A model generated the notes under the pieces. The model was not told the origin of the DNA. It saw nothing but the letters and a program-made list of their open reading frames with translations, and searched no databases. From JALXCG01 sp026991065 [NCBI: Gemmatimonadota bacterium] (lineage in GTDB: Bacteria; GCA-2686955), in the NCBI GenBank assembly GCA_026991065.1, contig JALXCG010000487.1, positions 1-5,693 on the forward strand: a stretch of DNA of 5,693 bases, written 5' to 3'. Each line of letters opens with the position of its first letter. Position 1 is the first letter of the stretch. The position numbers were made by a program, and so were the translations under genes. Positions 5,016 through 5,693 of the stretch are shown one piece after another.

Positions 5016-5144
5016 AGAGGCCGCTGCGTCCTCCAAGGTCCTGTCGCCGCGAGTCAATCAGGATCCGGCATCGGGTTGGCCCCAAGCGCAACAGCCGCGA
5101 CCGACCGGCGGCATATGCGCAGCAGTGGAGGCAGCGAGAGCAGA

Positions 5145-5693
5145 TCAGTGCAGAGAATCCGCCGGGATCTCCCCCGTCGCGACCCGCGCTTCAGCCACCC
5201 GCAATACCCGCTGCTGCTCCGGCGGCAGCGCTCCCGCCCGCGTGGCCCGCCGCAGCCACGCCAGCGCATCATCCCAATCCCCTGCTGCCGCCAGGGAAAC
5301 TCCCAGCAGCGCCTGCGCACGGGGATCATCGGGTGCCAGTTGAAGGGCCTTGCGAGCACTCCGCACCGCCTCTTCATGACGCGACAGCAGGCCGAAGATG
5401 CGGGCCTGAAGCAGCCACCCTTCCAGCTCCCGTGGTTCTTCGGCAAGCGCTCGCGCGGCCGCCGCGCGAGCTTCCAGCAATCGTCCCAACTGCAGCAAGG
5501 AGCGAGCCTTTTCCCGCTCCAGCGCCGCCCTGCCCGGGGCCGCACCGAGCGCCGCCAGTGCACGGTTGGCCGCCGCCAGCGCTTCGCCACTGCGATCGGC
5601 GGCCCGCAACGCCTGGCACAGCCCGATGGCGATGCGCCAGTCGGCGGGTGCCCAAGCGGCGGCTTCCCGCCACGCGACCAGCGCTGCCGCTCC
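5145..5693 (-). CDS. TPR-repeat protein, C-terminal part (5' end outside window)
   Basis: The frame is open from the right edge of the window to a TGA at 5147-5145, giving 182 residues of a protein whose start is not visible. Sequence shows: Ala/Leu/Arg-rich paired helices with regular TPR-like spacing. Recognisable units include ARSLLQLGRLLEARAAAARA (about residues 64-83), one beginning GWLLQARIFGLLSRHEEAV and ending in ALQLAPDD, and AQALLGVSLAAAGDWDDALA. The Gly/Ala at helix A position 8, the Ala at position 20 and the Pro closing a repeat are in the expected places. At least four repeats are present. Family knowledge: TPR arrays are protein-protein interaction scaffolds. The short tail after the last repeat holds no enzyme domain. 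Neighbours: 451 nt separates it from the exbB-type gene, so it probably belongs to a separate transcript. Whether the missing N-terminus has a signal peptide or another domain cannot be told. The TTG at 5609 is internal and not a credible start. Confidence 0.8.
   Translation of the reverse strand, partial: GAAALVAWREAAAWAPADWRIAIGLCQALRAADRSGEALAAANRALAALGAAPGRAALEREKARSLLQLGRLLEARAAAARALAEEPRELEGWLLQARIFGLLSRHEEAVRSARKALQLAPDDPRAQALLGVSLAAAGDWDDALAWLRRATRAGALPPEQQRVLRVAEARVATGEIPADSLH

Larger units (their letters stand above)
4694..5144. other. 451-nt non-coding gap / leader of the exbB-exbD-exbD-tonB cluster
   Basis: No convincing gene lies here. The frames that stay open have no Shine-Dalgarno sequence and encode Arg/Pro/Ala-rich shadow-like peptides. 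The gap holds several elements listed separately: an inverted repeat at 5000-5015, paired TACAAAGTC repeats, a TGTCTTGAGACA dyad, a CCCGGCGCCGGG palindrome, a 7-bp-stem hairpin at 4799-4817 and a TTGACA-type promoter candidate. No hairpin followed by a T-run was seen after the TPR gene stop, so the end of that upstream transcript is not visible. Confidence 0.7.

Noticed and set aside
4845-5057. 70-codon minus-strand frame in the gap upstream of the exbB-type gene
   Set aside because: TTG start, no Shine-Dalgarno sequence, Pro/Ala/Gly/Arg-rich product typical of chance GC-rich frames, and it overlaps the dyad and repeat elements.
4693-5343. 216-codon plus-strand frame
   Set aside because: It overlaps the TPR gene antisense and starts at TTG. 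The composition is low-complexity Ser/Ala/Arg/Pro with no recognisable motif.
5054-5590. 178-codon minus-strand frame overlapping the TPR gene
   Set aside because: Out of frame with the TPR repeats and extremely rich in Arg, Trp and Cys, as expected for a shifted frame.

Overview
The window is a stretch of GC-rich bacterial DNA in which every supported gene lies on the minus strand, so the biological reading order runs from high to low coordinates. The core is a TonB-type energy-transduction operon: an ExbB/TolQ/MotA-family proton channel subunit (4061-4693), two different ExbD/TolR-family subunits (3650-4057 and 3233-3646) and a TonB-like energy transducer (2631-3236). Their junctions are 3 nt, 3 nt and a 4-nt ATGA overlap, which points to one translationally coupled transcript. 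Downstream come a secreted GWxTD-domain protein (935-2383) and, 17 nt after its stop, the N-terminal 305 codons of a probable lipoprotein or exported helical-repeat protein (1-917) that runs off the left edge. At the right edge is the C-terminal part of a tetratricopeptide-repeat (TPR) protein (5145-5693), separated from the operon by 451 nt of apparently non-coding DNA.

The organism is probably a Gram-negative, high-GC member of a group where GWxTD-domain proteins occur, such as Acidobacteriota, Gemmatimonadota or an FCB-group/candidate phylum (Eisenbacteria, Krumholzibacteriota, Latescibacterota type). This rests on general knowledge of where GWxTD proteins and ExbB-ExbD-ExbD-TonB cassettes are found; no marker gene in the window fixes the taxon.

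Layout from right to left: the 3' end of the TPR gene; a 451-nt gap with a TTGACA-type promoter candidate, a 12-bp dyad, paired 9-bp direct repeats and two hairpin-like inverted repeats; the exbB-exbD-exbD-tonB cluster; a 247-nt gap; the GWxTD gene; and the truncated lipoprotein/TPR-like gene. ExbB and the two ExbD proteins would form the inner-membrane proton-driven motor. The TonB-like protein would carry its energy across the periplasm. The GWxTD protein and the helical-repeat protein are both predicted to be exported, so they could act in the same envelope compartment. No TonB-dependent receptor is present in the window.

Less expected points are the long open frame at 1-917, a short direct repeat bracketing the GWxTD gene, and the unusually structured leader of the operon.
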